DNA from: Streptomyces sp. ADI95-17
GTDB lineage: Bacteria > Actinomycetota > Actinomycetes > Streptomycetales > Streptomycetaceae
Reading direction: 5' to 3'
Assembly: GCF_003846175.1 (NCBI RefSeq)
Contig: NZ_ML123052.1
Coordinates: 1-36,475, forward strand
Length of the DNA: 36,475 bases
In this document: one piece after another, positions 1 to 7,034 of the stretch
Layout: every line of letters starts with the position of its first letter
Position numbering within the stretch: position 1 is the stretch's first letter
Notes under the pieces: model-generated
What the model was told of the DNA's origin: nothing
The model's input: the letters and a program-made list of their open reading frames with translations, nothing else
The model's database searches: none
Translations under genes and position numbers: made by a program

Positions 1-9
1 CCGAACGTC

Positions 10-21
10 TAGGCTCGAACC
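10..21 (+). promoter_or_regulatory. -10 box for a leaderless HAD gene
   Basis: TAGGCT (10-15) lies six bases before the ATG at 22 and there is no Shine-Dalgarno sequence. That spacing puts the predicted transcript start at or next to the ATG. The -35 element would lie outside the window. Confidence 0.45.
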
Positions 22-666
22 ATGCGCTACGAACTGGTCATCTTCGACAACGACGGTGTGCTCGTGGACAGCGAGCCGATCTCCAACACCATCCTGGCCG
101 AGTACCTCACGGAGCTCGGTCACCCCACCTCGTACCAGGAGAGCCTTCGGGACTACATGGGGGCCGCCGTGCACCGGGTGCACGATCTCGTCGAGGAACG
201 GACCGGGGAGAAGCTGCCCGCGGACTTCGACGAGACGCTCCACTCACGGATCTTCGCCGCGTTCGAGCAGGAGCTGGAACCGGTGGCCGGGGTCGAGGAC
301 GTACTGGGCAAGCTCGTGGCCGACGGGGTTCCGTACTGTGTGGCGTCCTCCGGCAACCACGAGCGGATCCGGGTCGGGCATCGCAAGACCGGGCTCGACC
401 AGTGGTTCGAGGAGGAGTGGATCTTCAGCGCGGAGGACGTCGGGCGGGGAAAGCCGGCACCCGACCTGTTCCTGCGCGCCGCCGAGCGGATGGGCGTACC
501 TCCCGAGCGTTGCGTCGTCATCGAGGACAGCCCGCTCGGAGTGGAAGCGGCCAAGGCCGCCGGGATGGATGTGTACGGGTTTACGTCGATGATGCCGGCG
601 GACCGGCTCTCCGGGGTCACCGGGCACTTCTCCGACATGAGCCAACTCCGGGAATTGCTGGCCTGA
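22..666 (+). CDS. HAD-family hydrolase (beta-phosphoglucomutase/phosphatase-like)
   Basis: A 214-residue cytoplasmic HAD phosphatase or mutase with a helical cap. Motif I is DNDGVLVDSE near the N-terminus, with both nucleophile-loop aspartates present. Motif II is VASSGN, motif III Lys lies in GRGKPAPD, and motif IV is VIEDSPLGVEAAKAAG. Length and motif spacing fit subfamily IA with a C1 cap, which includes beta-phosphoglucomutase, phosphoglycolate phosphatase and sugar-phosphate phosphatases. The sequence does not fix the substrate. The ATG at 22 is chosen because the conserved motif I starts eight residues later; no ribosome binding site precedes it, but a TAGGCT box does. The next gene begins 42 bases downstream, after a palindrome, so it may have its own promoter. 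Confidence 0.88.
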   Translation: MRYELVIFDNDGVLVDSEPISNTILAEYLTELGHPTSYQESLRDYMGAAVHRVHDLVEERTGEKLPADFDETLHSRIFAAFEQELEPVAGVEDVLGKLVADGVPYCVASSGNHERIRVGHRKTGLDQWFEEEWIFSAEDVGRGKPAPDLFLRAAERMGVPPERCVVIEDSPLGVEAAKAAGMDVYGFTSMMPADRLSGVTGHFSDMSQLRELLA

Positions 667-670
667 TCCA

Positions 671-708
671 TCTACCCACGGGTAGAGACTGGCCCTACGC
701 TCGCGGCC
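671..708 (+). promoter_or_regulatory. Palindromic operator and -10 box before the MFS gene
   Basis: TCTACCCACGGGTAGA (671-686) is a perfect 7+2+7 palindrome. TACGCT (696-701) follows and sits seven bases before the ATG at 709. The palindrome covers where the -35 element of that promoter should be, the usual position for a repressor site (often TetR family). No run of T follows, so a terminator for the upstream gene is less likely. The regulator is not in the window. Confidence 0.45.
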
Positions 709-1914
709 ATGACAGATGCTCGTTTGCGGCACGGCAGGTCCTCCCTCGCGGTGAGTTTCTTCGTGCAGGGAGTCACCTTCGCTTTGCTGGTGACGCGGAT
801 TCCCGCCCTTCAGGACCAGTACGGGATATCCGACGGGCTGCTGCCCGTCTTCCTGGCCGCGGTGCCCATCCTGGCCGGGGTCGGCAGTGTGGTCACCGAG
901 AAGGTGGTCGTGCGGGTGCGGCCCAGGGCCGTGCTGAGGTGGGCGCAGCCCGTCGTGATGCTCGCGCTGCTCTGCGCCGGCGCCGGGAACGCGCTGTGGG
1001 AGGCGGCCCTGGCGCTGGGCGTGTTCGGGCTCTCCGTCGGGGCGCTCGACGCTTCCATGAACATGATGGGCGTCAGCCTCCAGCGGGCCTACGGGCGATC
1101 CATCATGCTCGGGTTCCACGCCGCGTACAGCCTGGGCGGGATCGCCGGGGCGTCCATGGCCTGGGCCGGGGCGCACTGGGACCTCTCGCTGCTGGCCTCC
1201 TACCTGCCGGCGGTCGTCGTGCTGCTGCCCGTAGCGCTCATCGGGAGCCGGTGGTACGCCGAGGGCGCGGAGCCGGACTCGGAGGCGGGCGGGGCGCAGG
1301 GCAAGGGGGCGGCCTCGGTCTCCTTCAAGCTGCTGATGCCGCTCTGTCTGGTGATGAGCTTCGCGTACATCGGGGACTCGACGGTCTCCAACTGGAGCGC
1401 CAAGTATCTGCAGGACGTGCTGGGGAGCTCGGAGCAGCTGTCGACCGTTCCGTACAACGTCTACATGGTGACGACCCTGCTGGGGCGGGCCGTGGGGGAC
1501 CTCGGGGTGCGGCGGTTCGGGGCCGTGGCCGTGGTGCGGTTCGGGAGTGTGCTGGCCGCCGCCGGGTTCGCCGTGGTGGCGGTGGCCGGTGGGGCGTGGA
1601 TCGGGATGCTCGGATTCACCATGCTCGGGCTCGGGCTCTGCGTGATCGTGCCGCAGACCTTCGCCGCCGCCGGGCGGATGTTCCCCGGGGCGAGCGATAC
1701 GGCCATCGCCCGGCTGAACGTCTTCAACTACGTGGGATTCCTGGTGGGATCGCCCTTGGTGGGGGCGCTCGGGGACGCCTGGAGCTACCGCGGGGCGATG
1801 CTCGTACCGATGGTGCTGGTGCTCGCGACGCTGGTGTACGCCAAGTCGTTCGGCACGGAGTCGGCCCGATACGGTGGCGGGCATGAGCGGCCGCGCACAG
1901 TTGATGTGGGATGA
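709..1914 (+). CDS. MFS transporter (YbjJ-like)
   Basis: A 401-residue integral membrane protein with about twelve hydrophobic segments, a long loop near the middle (about residues 183-200, rich in Glu, Gly and Ala) and a short cytoplasmic tail. It belongs to the major facilitator superfamily; the small N-terminal half and the GALDASMNMMGV segment resemble the YbjJ/FucP-like branch. The transported compound is unknown. There is no Shine-Dalgarno sequence before the ATG at 709, but a TACGCT box lies seven bases upstream, so the message is probably leaderless. The 3' end overlaps the start of the deacetylase gene by 32 bases in a different frame. Confidence 0.85.
   Translation: MTDARLRHGRSSLAVSFFVQGVTFALLVTRIPALQDQYGISDGLLPVFLAAVPILAGVGSVVTEKVVVRVRPRAVLRWAQPVVMLALLCAGAGNALWEAALALGVFGLSVGALDASMNMMGVSLQRAYGRSIMLGFHAAYSLGGIAGASMAWAGAHWDLSLLASYLPAVVVLLPVALIGSRWYAEGAEPDSEAGGAQGKGAASVSFKLLMPLCLVMSFAYIGDSTVSNWSAKYLQDVLGSSEQLSTVPYNVYMVTTLLGRAVGDLGVRRFGAVAVVRFGSVLAAAGFAVVAVAGGAWIGMLGFTMLGLGLCVIVPQTFAAAGRMFPGASDTAIARLNVFNYVGFLVGSPLVGALGDAWSYRGAMLVPMVLVLATLVYAKSFGTESARYGGGHERPRTVDVG
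1870..1882 (+). promoter_or_regulatory. -10 box within the MFS gene for leaderless acuC
   Basis: TACGGT (1870-1875) is followed by seven bases and the ATG at 1883. No clear Shine-Dalgarno is present. The box lies inside the last codons of the MFS gene, so it would be an internal promoter. Evidence is limited to the box and its spacing. Confidence 0.3.
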
Positions 1915-3055
1915 CGCAGTAACGGGATACGACTTCGGGGAAAGTCATCCGATGGACCCCGTCAGGCTCGCCCTGACCATGGGGCTGGTCCGGGCGTTCG
2001 GGCTCGACGGCGCGGTGGACGTGGTGTCGGCCAAGCCCGCCGGGGATTCCACGCTGCGGCTGGTGCACCGCGAGGACTATGTGGCCGCGGTGCGGGCCGC
2101 CTCGGCGGATCCGAAGCACGCCGATCAGAAGTACGGGCTCGGGACCGTGGACGATCCGGCGTTCGCCGGGATGCACGAGGCCTCGGCGCTGATCGCCGGG
2201 CAGTCGGTGGCGGCGGCCGAGGCGGTGTGGCGCGGGGACACCGCGCACGCCGTGAACTTCACGGGCGGGCTGCACCACGCCATGCCGGGCGGCGCGGCGG
2301 GGTTCTGCGTCTACAACGACCCGGCGCTCGCCATCGCGCGGATGCTGGAGCTGGGTGCCGAGCGGGTCGCGTACGTCGATGTGGACGTGCACCACGGGGA
2401 CGGGGTACAGGCGGCCTTCTGGGAGGACCCGAGGGTCCTGACCATCTCGCTGCACGAGCACCCGCGGACGCTCTTCCCGCAGACCGGCTGGCCGGAGGAG
2501 ACCGGCTCCGGGGCGGGCGAGGGCAGTGCGGTGAATGTGGCGCTGCCGGCCGGTACGGGGGACGCGGGGTGGCTGCGGGCGTTCCATGCGGTGGTGCCGG
2601 AGCTGCTGGCGGACTTCCGGCCGCAGGTGCTGGTGAGCCAGCACGGGGCCGATACGCATTTCGAGGACCCGCTCGCCCATCTCGCGGTGTCGCTGGACGC
2701 GCAGCGCGCGGTGATGTCGGCCTGTCACGACCTCGCCCATGAGCACGTGGAGGGCGGTCGCTGGGTGGCCCTCGGCGGGGGCGGCTACGCGGTGGTCGAT
2801 GTGGTGCCGCGGTCCTGGACGCATCTGGTGGGGATCGCCGCGCATGCGCCGGTCGACCCGGAGTCGGTGATCCCGTCGTCGTGGCGGGACGAGGTCTACG
2901 CCCGGACGCGGCAGTTGGGGCCGGCCCGGATGACGGACGGCCGTACGCCTTCCTGGAAGTCGTGGGAGGAGGGGTACGACCCCGCGGACCGGCTGGACCA
3001 GGCGGTGCTGGCGACGCGGCGGGCGGCGTTCCCCTTGCGGGGGCTGCTGACCTGA
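1883..3055 (+). CDS. acuC: AcuC-type class I histone deacetylase family protein
   Basis: A 390-residue cytoplasmic Zn-dependent deacetylase of the arginase/deacetylase fold. The active-site His pair is in GGLHHAMPGG, the metal-binding Asp and His are in YVDVDVHHGDGVQ, the second metal Asp is in SQHGADTHFEDP, and the transition-state Tyr is in the GGGGY motif. Length and motif order match AcuC, which in Bacillus deacetylates acetyl-CoA synthetase; that role here is inferred from the family. A GTG three codons upstream (1874) is an alternative start; ATG 1883 is preferred because of the TACGGT box in front. The gene overlaps the MFS 3' end. Confidence 0.88.
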   Translation: MSGRAQLMWDDAVTGYDFGESHPMDPVRLALTMGLVRAFGLDGAVDVVSAKPAGDSTLRLVHREDYVAAVRAASADPKHADQKYGLGTVDDPAFAGMHEASALIAGQSVAAAEAVWRGDTAHAVNFTGGLHHAMPGGAAGFCVYNDPALAIARMLELGAERVAYVDVDVHHGDGVQAAFWEDPRVLTISLHEHPRTLFPQTGWPEETGSGAGEGSAVNVALPAGTGDAGWLRAFHAVVPELLADFRPQVLVSQHGADTHFEDPLAHLAVSLDAQRAVMSACHDLAHEHVEGGRWVALGGGGYAVVDVVPRSWTHLVGIAAHAPVDPESVIPSSWRDEVYARTRQLGPARMTDGRTPSWKSWEEGYDPADRLDQAVLATRRAAFPLRGLLT

Positions 3056-3099
3056 GCCGGGCGGGGGCGGTCGCGGTGCGGCCGTTTCCGTACGGTGGC

Positions 3100-3153
3100 G
3101 CGTAATGGTTACGCCAACTGTGGGGCGTAACCGGGCTTCCGGCCCCCCGTCCG
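3100..3153 (+). promoter_or_regulatory. Triple GCGTAA half-sites and possible ECF-type promoter
   Basis: GCGTAA (3100-3105), TTACGC (3109-3114) and GCGTAA (3125-3130) form two overlapping inverted repeats; GGTTACGCC (3107-3115) pairs perfectly with GGCGTAACC (3124-3132). CGTAAC (3126-3131) is also 16 bases from CGTCCG (3148-3153), which resembles the -35 and, more weakly, the -10 of BldN-type ECF promoters. This could be an operator, an ECF promoter or both, just upstream of the gene at 3178. Confidence 0.4.
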
Positions 3154-3177
3154 GGTGATTGGGGGAGCATCGGTGGG

Positions 3178-3993
3178 GTGTTGAGCACCGGAGCGCTGCG
3201 TGCGCATCTGCTGGCGGCCCGGCTGGCCGGGCCCGTGGCCACCTCGCGGGAGGTGAGTCTGCGGAGCTATCGGCTCTTCGCGGCCCGGGATCCGCGGGTG
3301 ACGCTCGGTCTCGACCCCGGGCGTGGCTGGGCGGAGCAGGATCTGCTCCGGCTGATGGCCGACAGGTGCGGGGTCTCGGACGATCCCGCTCATGTCTCGG
3401 GGCCGGACGTGATCGATCCTGAGCGGACCCTGGCAGGTCTGGACGCCTTCGCCGAGCGGCTCTCGTATGCGGCGGTCCGGCGGGCGCCGGTGCTGTTCGG
3501 GACCGGTCATCCGCACCGGCTGCTCGGTTTCTACGCAGCGCTGGCAGACGCCATGTCGGCGGCGGGGTGCTCCGTACTCACTCCCGCGCAGGGGCGATGT
3601 ATCGACATAACGACCCGGTTCGGCGTACGCACGTGCAGTCTCGACTACGTACGGGGAGTCGCGATGGTGCGCGAACCCGGCGTGCGGTCGCGCGGTGGTG
3701 ACACCGGCGCACATACCCATTCCCCGCTGCCGGTCAGGGTCGTGCTGGAGGCGGCGGCGGAGGGTCGTGGACGGTTGCCGGAGCTGGTCGTCGGGGACCA
3801 CGGCTGGGTCTGCGGGGCAGGTCAGCTGGGCATTGAGGCGATCGGTCTCGCCGATACGGACGATCCCGCGCTGTTCGTCGGAGAGGCGGAGGGGCGGGTG
3901 GCGGTCGCCGTGCCGCTCGATGACGGGGTGCCGTCCGCGTACTACCGGCCGCTGACGCGCTATGTACTCAATCGGGCGTTTCTGTCACGGTAG
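3178..3993 (+). CDS. Phosphatase-like protein
   Basis: A 271-residue protein without signal peptide or membrane segments. Conserved-looking blocks are GTGHPHRLLGFYAALADA, HTHSPLPV, ELVVGDHGWVCGAGQLG and LADTDDPAL; the His/Asp-rich set suggests a metal-dependent hydrolase. Actinobacterial relatives are usually labelled phosphatase, and I follow that label without a substrate. The start is GTG 3178 (or TTG 3181), placed ten bases after the purine-rich GGGGGAG at 3161. It follows acuC by about 120 bases, a gap that contains the GCGTAA half-sites, so it probably has its own promoter. Confidence 0.65.
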   Translation: MLSTGALRAHLLAARLAGPVATSREVSLRSYRLFAARDPRVTLGLDPGRGWAEQDLLRLMADRCGVSDDPAHVSGPDVIDPERTLAGLDAFAERLSYAAVRRAPVLFGTGHPHRLLGFYAALADAMSAAGCSVLTPAQGRCIDITTRFGVRTCSLDYVRGVAMVREPGVRSRGGDTGAHTHSPLPVRVVLEAAAEGRGRLPELVVGDHGWVCGAGQLGIEAIGLADTDDPALFVGEAEGRVAVAVPLDDGVPSAYYRPLTRYVLNRAFLSR

Positions 3994-4037
3994 GCGGTCG
4001 ATCGTCTCACCTCTTCCCCACTCGCATCACCCGCCCC

Positions 4038-4043
4038 TAATCT
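4038..4043 (+). promoter_or_regulatory. Putative -10 box of bdtA
   Basis: TAATCT lies in the only promoter-like stretch between 3993 and bdtA. The expected -35 position reads TCCCCA and is a poor match. GAGTGA (4048-4053) just downstream resembles a BldD half-site. Confidence 0.3.
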
Positions 4044-4121
4044 GGGGAGTGAGCGCACAGCGACGAAGAGTCACCGGAGGGGAAGCCGGTGGGCGTCTCG
4101 TGCGGAAGGTACAGGTGGGTC

Positions 4122-4334
4122 ATGGCTGCTGGCAGCGAGAGGCCTCTCAACGAGGTCAAGTTTCTGACCGTGGCGGAAGTCGCCTCGGTCATGAGAGTGT
4201 CGAAGATGACCGTGTACCGCTTGGTGCACAGCGGTCATCTGCCGGCGATCCGGGTGGGCAGGTCCTTCCGGGTTCCGGAGCAAGCGGTTCACGAGTATCT
4301 CCGCGAGTCCTTTGTGGGGGTGGAGTCCGCCTGA
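4122..4334 (+). CDS. bdtA: BdtA, small excisionase-type DNA-binding protein
   Basis: A 70-residue protein made almost entirely of one MerR/excisionase-type winged helix domain: FLTVAEVASVMRVSKMTVYR is the HTH and LPAIRVGRSFRVPEQAVHEY the wing and following helix. Such proteins bind DNA as dimers or multimers. Position just upstream of bS22 and the bldN block matches S. coelicolor bdtA, known as a direct target of the developmental repressor BldD. Start choice is open: ATG 4122 gives the usual length with a weak AGGTGG upstream, whereas GTG 4089 has a much better Shine-Dalgarno (GGAGGGG at 4076) and would add 11 residues. The second site could instead serve a leader. Confidence 0.85.
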   Translation: MAAGSERPLNEVKFLTVAEVASVMRVSKMTVYRLVHSGHLPAIRVGRSFRVPEQAVHEYLRESFVGVESA

Positions 4335-4444
4335 GGTTCACCTCGGATTACGCCCCTCACGCGCTGGCGGGTAGGCTAGGCCGACGTAGGTCGTGTGGGC
4401 CCAGACGCCCCGCACCAGTGAAGAAGAAGTGAGCGAGGGTAGTC

Positions 4445-4543
4445 GTGGGCTCTGTTATCAAGAAGCGGCGCAAGCGGATGGCCAAGAAGAAGCACCGCAA
4501 GCTGCTCAAGCGCACGCGCGTTCAGCGTCGCAACAAGAAGTAA
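4445..4543 (+). CDS. Ribosomal protein bS22 (AURKAIP1/COX24 domain)
   Basis: A 32-residue, extremely basic protein beginning MGSVIKKRRKRM and ending RVQRRNKK. Nearly half the residues are Lys or Arg. It matches the short actinobacterial AURKAIP1/COX24-domain proteins identified as small-subunit ribosomal protein bS22 in mycobacteria, where it lies near the decoding centre. The GTG start at 4445 follows GAGGGT with good spacing. The gene lies 110 bases after bdtA and is followed by a very strong hairpin, so it ends a transcript. It is short enough to be missed by length-filtered gene calling. Confidence 0.9.
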   Translation: MGSVIKKRRKRMAKKKHRKLLKRTRVQRRNKK

Positions 4544-4561
4544 GCGAACGCTGTTCGTGAA

Positions 4562-4600
4562 ACCGCAGCCCTCCCGCCGTTCCGGCGGGAGGGCTGCGGT
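4562..4600 (+). terminator. Strong intrinsic terminator after bS22
   Basis: A perfect 17-bp GC-rich stem (4562-4578 with 4584-4600) and a five-base loop GTTCC, starting 18 bases after the bS22 stop. There is no U tract, as is common in Streptomyces. Confidence 0.85.
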
Positions 4601-4753
4601 GCGTTGCGGGGGCAGCCGCACCGGGGGTCACCTCCGCGGTCGCCCGCATTCGGGCCAAAGACTTGCAGGAAGGCCGCCGCGCGGTCATCACAGGGCAACA
4701 TCCACCCGCTACGGTGACGGCCAGGGGAAACCTTTCGACGGAAGGCGCTGATC

Positions 4754-5848
4754 TTGGGGAAGGTCGTGCTGGTCACGGGAGCGGCCCGGCAGCTGGGCGG
4801 CCGCTTCGTGCGGCGCATCCAGCGTGATCCGGGTGTGGACCGGGTGATCGCCGTCGACGCGGTCGCGCCCGGACACGGGCTGGGCGACGCCGATTTCGTG
4901 ACGGCGGACATCCGCCAGCCCGCGATCGCACGAGTCCTCGCCGAGCACTCCGTCGACACGGTGGTGCATCTGGACGTCTCGGCCAAGGCGGTCGGCACGG
5001 GCGGCCGGACGACGGTCAAGGAGACCAACGTCATCGGCACCATGCAGCTGCTGGGCGCCTGTCAGAAGGCGCCCAGCGTGCGGCGGCTGGTGGTCAAGTC
5101 CAGTACGAACGTGTACGGCTCGGCGCCCCGTGACCCGGCGGTCTTCACCGAGACCACCCCGCCCAAGTCCCTGCCCAGCGGGGGCTTCGCCAAGGACGCG
5201 GTGGAGGTCGAGGGGTACGTACGGGGCTTCGCGCGCCGCAGGCCGGACGTGGCCGTGTGCGTGCTCAGGTTCGCGAACATCCTCGGACCGCAGGCCGATT
5301 CGCCGCTGGCCGACTATCTGTCGCTGCCCGTGCTGCCGACGGTGTTCGGATACGACCCGAGGCTCCAGTTCGTGCACGAGGACGATGTCGTCGACGTCCT
5401 GGGCGTCGCGTCCGGTGAGCCGCGGCGCGGGACGCTGAACAGCGGCACGTTCAACATCGCCGGGGACGGGGTGCTGCTGCTCTCGCAGTGCTCGCGGCGG
5501 CTGGGGCGGCCGACGATGCCGTTGCTGCTGCCCGCGGTCACCTGGGTCGGCCAGGCGCTGCGTACGGTCGGCATGACGGACTTCTCGCCGGAGCAGATCC
5601 GGCTGCTCACCCACGGCCGGGTGGTCTCCACCGTGCAGATGCGCGAGACCCTCGGCTTCCACCCCCGGTTCAGTACCGCGGAGACGTTCGCGGAGTTCGC
5701 CGGCAGTCAGGGGCCCGGACTGCTGCCGCCCGAGGCGGTGGGCAGGGCCGTCGACCGACTTGCCGCGATGCCGTTCGCCGCGGCGGGCGGCGATGCCGCG
5801 GGGATCACCGGGGCCGGCGACACCGAGCCGGCCCCCAGCGCCAGGTAG
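4754..5848 (+). CDS. Atypical extended SDR (NAD-dependent epimerase/dehydratase family)
   Basis: A 364-residue protein with an N-terminal Rossmann fold (VLVTGAARQLGGRF, residues about 5-18) typical of extended short-chain dehydrogenases, the serine-containing block KSSTNVYGS and the family segment LRFANILGP. The catalytic YxxxK motif is altered: Lys147 is present in GGFAKDAVE but the Tyr four residues earlier is Gly143. It may therefore bind NAD(P) without normal epimerase chemistry. The start is TTG 4754 after GGAAGG. Fifteen bases separate it from the acyltransferase gene, so the two form an operon and may act together, perhaps in lipid or envelope metabolism (inference from context only). 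Confidence 0.8.
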   Translation: MGKVVLVTGAARQLGGRFVRRIQRDPGVDRVIAVDAVAPGHGLGDADFVTADIRQPAIARVLAEHSVDTVVHLDVSAKAVGTGGRTTVKETNVIGTMQLLGACQKAPSVRRLVVKSSTNVYGSAPRDPAVFTETTPPKSLPSGGFAKDAVEVEGYVRGFARRRPDVAVCVLRFANILGPQADSPLADYLSLPVLPTVFGYDPRLQFVHEDDVVDVLGVASGEPRRGTLNSGTFNIAGDGVLLLSQCSRRLGRPTMPLLLPAVTWVGQALRTVGMTDFSPEQIRLLTHGRVVSTVQMRETLGFHPRFSTAETFAEFAGSQGPGLLPPEAVGRAVDRLAAMPFAAAGGDAAGITGAGDTEPAPSAR

Positions 5849-5863
5849 AGGAGCGCATCGACG

Positions 5864-6928
5864 ATGGCGGATGCCAAGGTCATTCCGTTCGACGACGACC
5901 GTTCGCGGACGGGCGGTCCGGCGCGCCCCGCACGGCGCCGCCCCTCGGGGGGCGGTGGCCGGGGGCCCACGGCGGCCTCCGCGGTGGGGACCGCGGCCGT
6001 GAGCGCCCTGCCCGGGCAGCAGGACGCCTCGAAGCAGCCCCAGGGGCCTCAGCGGGCCGGGCAGCAGGGCGTGGAGCCCGACGGGCGCGGCGGCTGGGAC
6101 CGGCGGATCGCCGGCGGGCTCGCGTTCCTGCGGCGGCGGGTCACCGGTGAGTACGACGTCGACGAGTTCGGCTACGACGAGGAACTGACCGATCAGGTCC
6201 TGATGTCGATGCTCCGGCCGGTGTACGAGAAGTACTTCCGGGTCGAGGTGAAGGGCATCGAGAACATCCCGTCCGAGGGCGGGGCGCTCATCGTGTCCAA
6301 CCACTCGGGGACGCTCCCGCTGGACGGGCTGATGCTCCAGGTCGCGGTGCACGACAACCATCCGGCGGGCCGGCATCTGCGGCTGCTCGCCGCTGATCTC
6401 GTCTTCATGCTGCCGGTGGTGAACGAGCTGGCCCGCAAGGCCGGGCACACGCTGGCCTGTGCGGAGGACGCGGAGCGGCTGCTGCGGCGGGGTGAGGTCG
6501 TCGGGGTGATGCCGGAGGGGTTCAAGGGCATCGGGAAGCCGTTCGGGGAGCGGTACAAGTTGCAGCGCTTCGGGCGGGGCGGCTTCGTGTCCACGGCGCT
6601 GCGGGCCGGGGTGCCGATCATTCCGTGCTCGATCGTGGGGGCGGAGGAGATCTACCCGATGATCGGCAACTCGAAGACGCTGGCGCGGCTGCTGGGCTTC
6701 CCGTACTTCCCGATCACGCCGACGTTCCCGTGGCTCGGGCCGCTCGGGGCGGTGCCGCTGCCGACGAAGTGGACGATCCAGTTCGGGGAGCCGATCTCCA
6801 CCAGCGGGTATCCGGTGGAGGCGGCGGAGGATCCGATGCTGATGTTCAACCTGACGGATCAGGTGCGGGAGCAGATCCAGCACACGCTGTACAAGCTGCT
6901 GGTGCAGCGGCGGTCGGTGTTCTTCTGA
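5864..6928 (+). CDS. Lysophospholipid acyltransferase family protein (PlsC-like)
   Basis: A 354-residue protein. The first 80 residues are low-complexity, rich in Arg, Gly, Pro and Gln, and look disordered. The acyltransferase domain starts near residue 120: SNHSGTLPLDG is the catalytic His block, MPEGFKGIGKPF the phosphate-binding block, and PIIPCSIVGAEE a later conserved block. This pattern fits the LPLAT/MGAT-like group that transfers acyl chains from acyl-CoA or acyl-ACP to a lipid acceptor at the membrane. The ATG at 5864 follows GAGGAG. It is the distal gene of the SDR-acyltransferase pair and ends before a bidirectional terminator facing rsbN. Confidence 0.85.
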   Translation: MADAKVIPFDDDRSRTGGPARPARRRPSGGGGRGPTAASAVGTAAVSALPGQQDASKQPQGPQRAGQQGVEPDGRGGWDRRIAGGLAFLRRRVTGEYDVDEFGYDEELTDQVLMSMLRPVYEKYFRVEVKGIENIPSEGGALIVSNHSGTLPLDGLMLQVAVHDNHPAGRHLRLLAADLVFMLPVVNELARKAGHTLACAEDAERLLRRGEVVGVMPEGFKGIGKPFGERYKLQRFGRGGFVSTALRAGVPIIPCSIVGAEEIYPMIGNSKTLARLLGFPYFPITPTFPWLGPLGAVPLPTKWTIQFGEPISTSGYPVEAAEDPMLMFNLTDQVREQIQHTLYKLLVQRRSVFF

Positions 6929-6961
6929 GGGCGGTGCCGGTACGCACGGCGTGCCGGCACA

Positions 6962-6998
6962 CGGAGGGGGACGGGCTCACCGAGTCCGTCCCCCTCCG
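6962..6998. terminator. Bidirectional terminator between acyltransferase gene and rsbN
   Basis: A perfect 13-bp stem, CGGAGGGGGACGG (6962-6974) with its complement at 6986-6998, and an 11-base loop. It lies between convergent gene ends (6928 forward, 7035 reverse) and can serve both. Confidence 0.75.
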
Positions 6999-7034
6999 CG
7001 TATGAGGTGGCACTGGTCGTTGTACGGGGTGGCG

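Noticed and set aside
244..1884. 546-residue reverse-strand ORF opposite the HAD and MFS genes
   Set aside because: Composition is dominated by Arg, His, Gly and Pro, with no domain; it is the antisense shadow of genes with clear motifs.
4709..6883. 724-residue reverse-strand ORF
   Set aside because: Antisense shadow of the SDR and acyltransferase genes in high-GC DNA; no recognisable domain.
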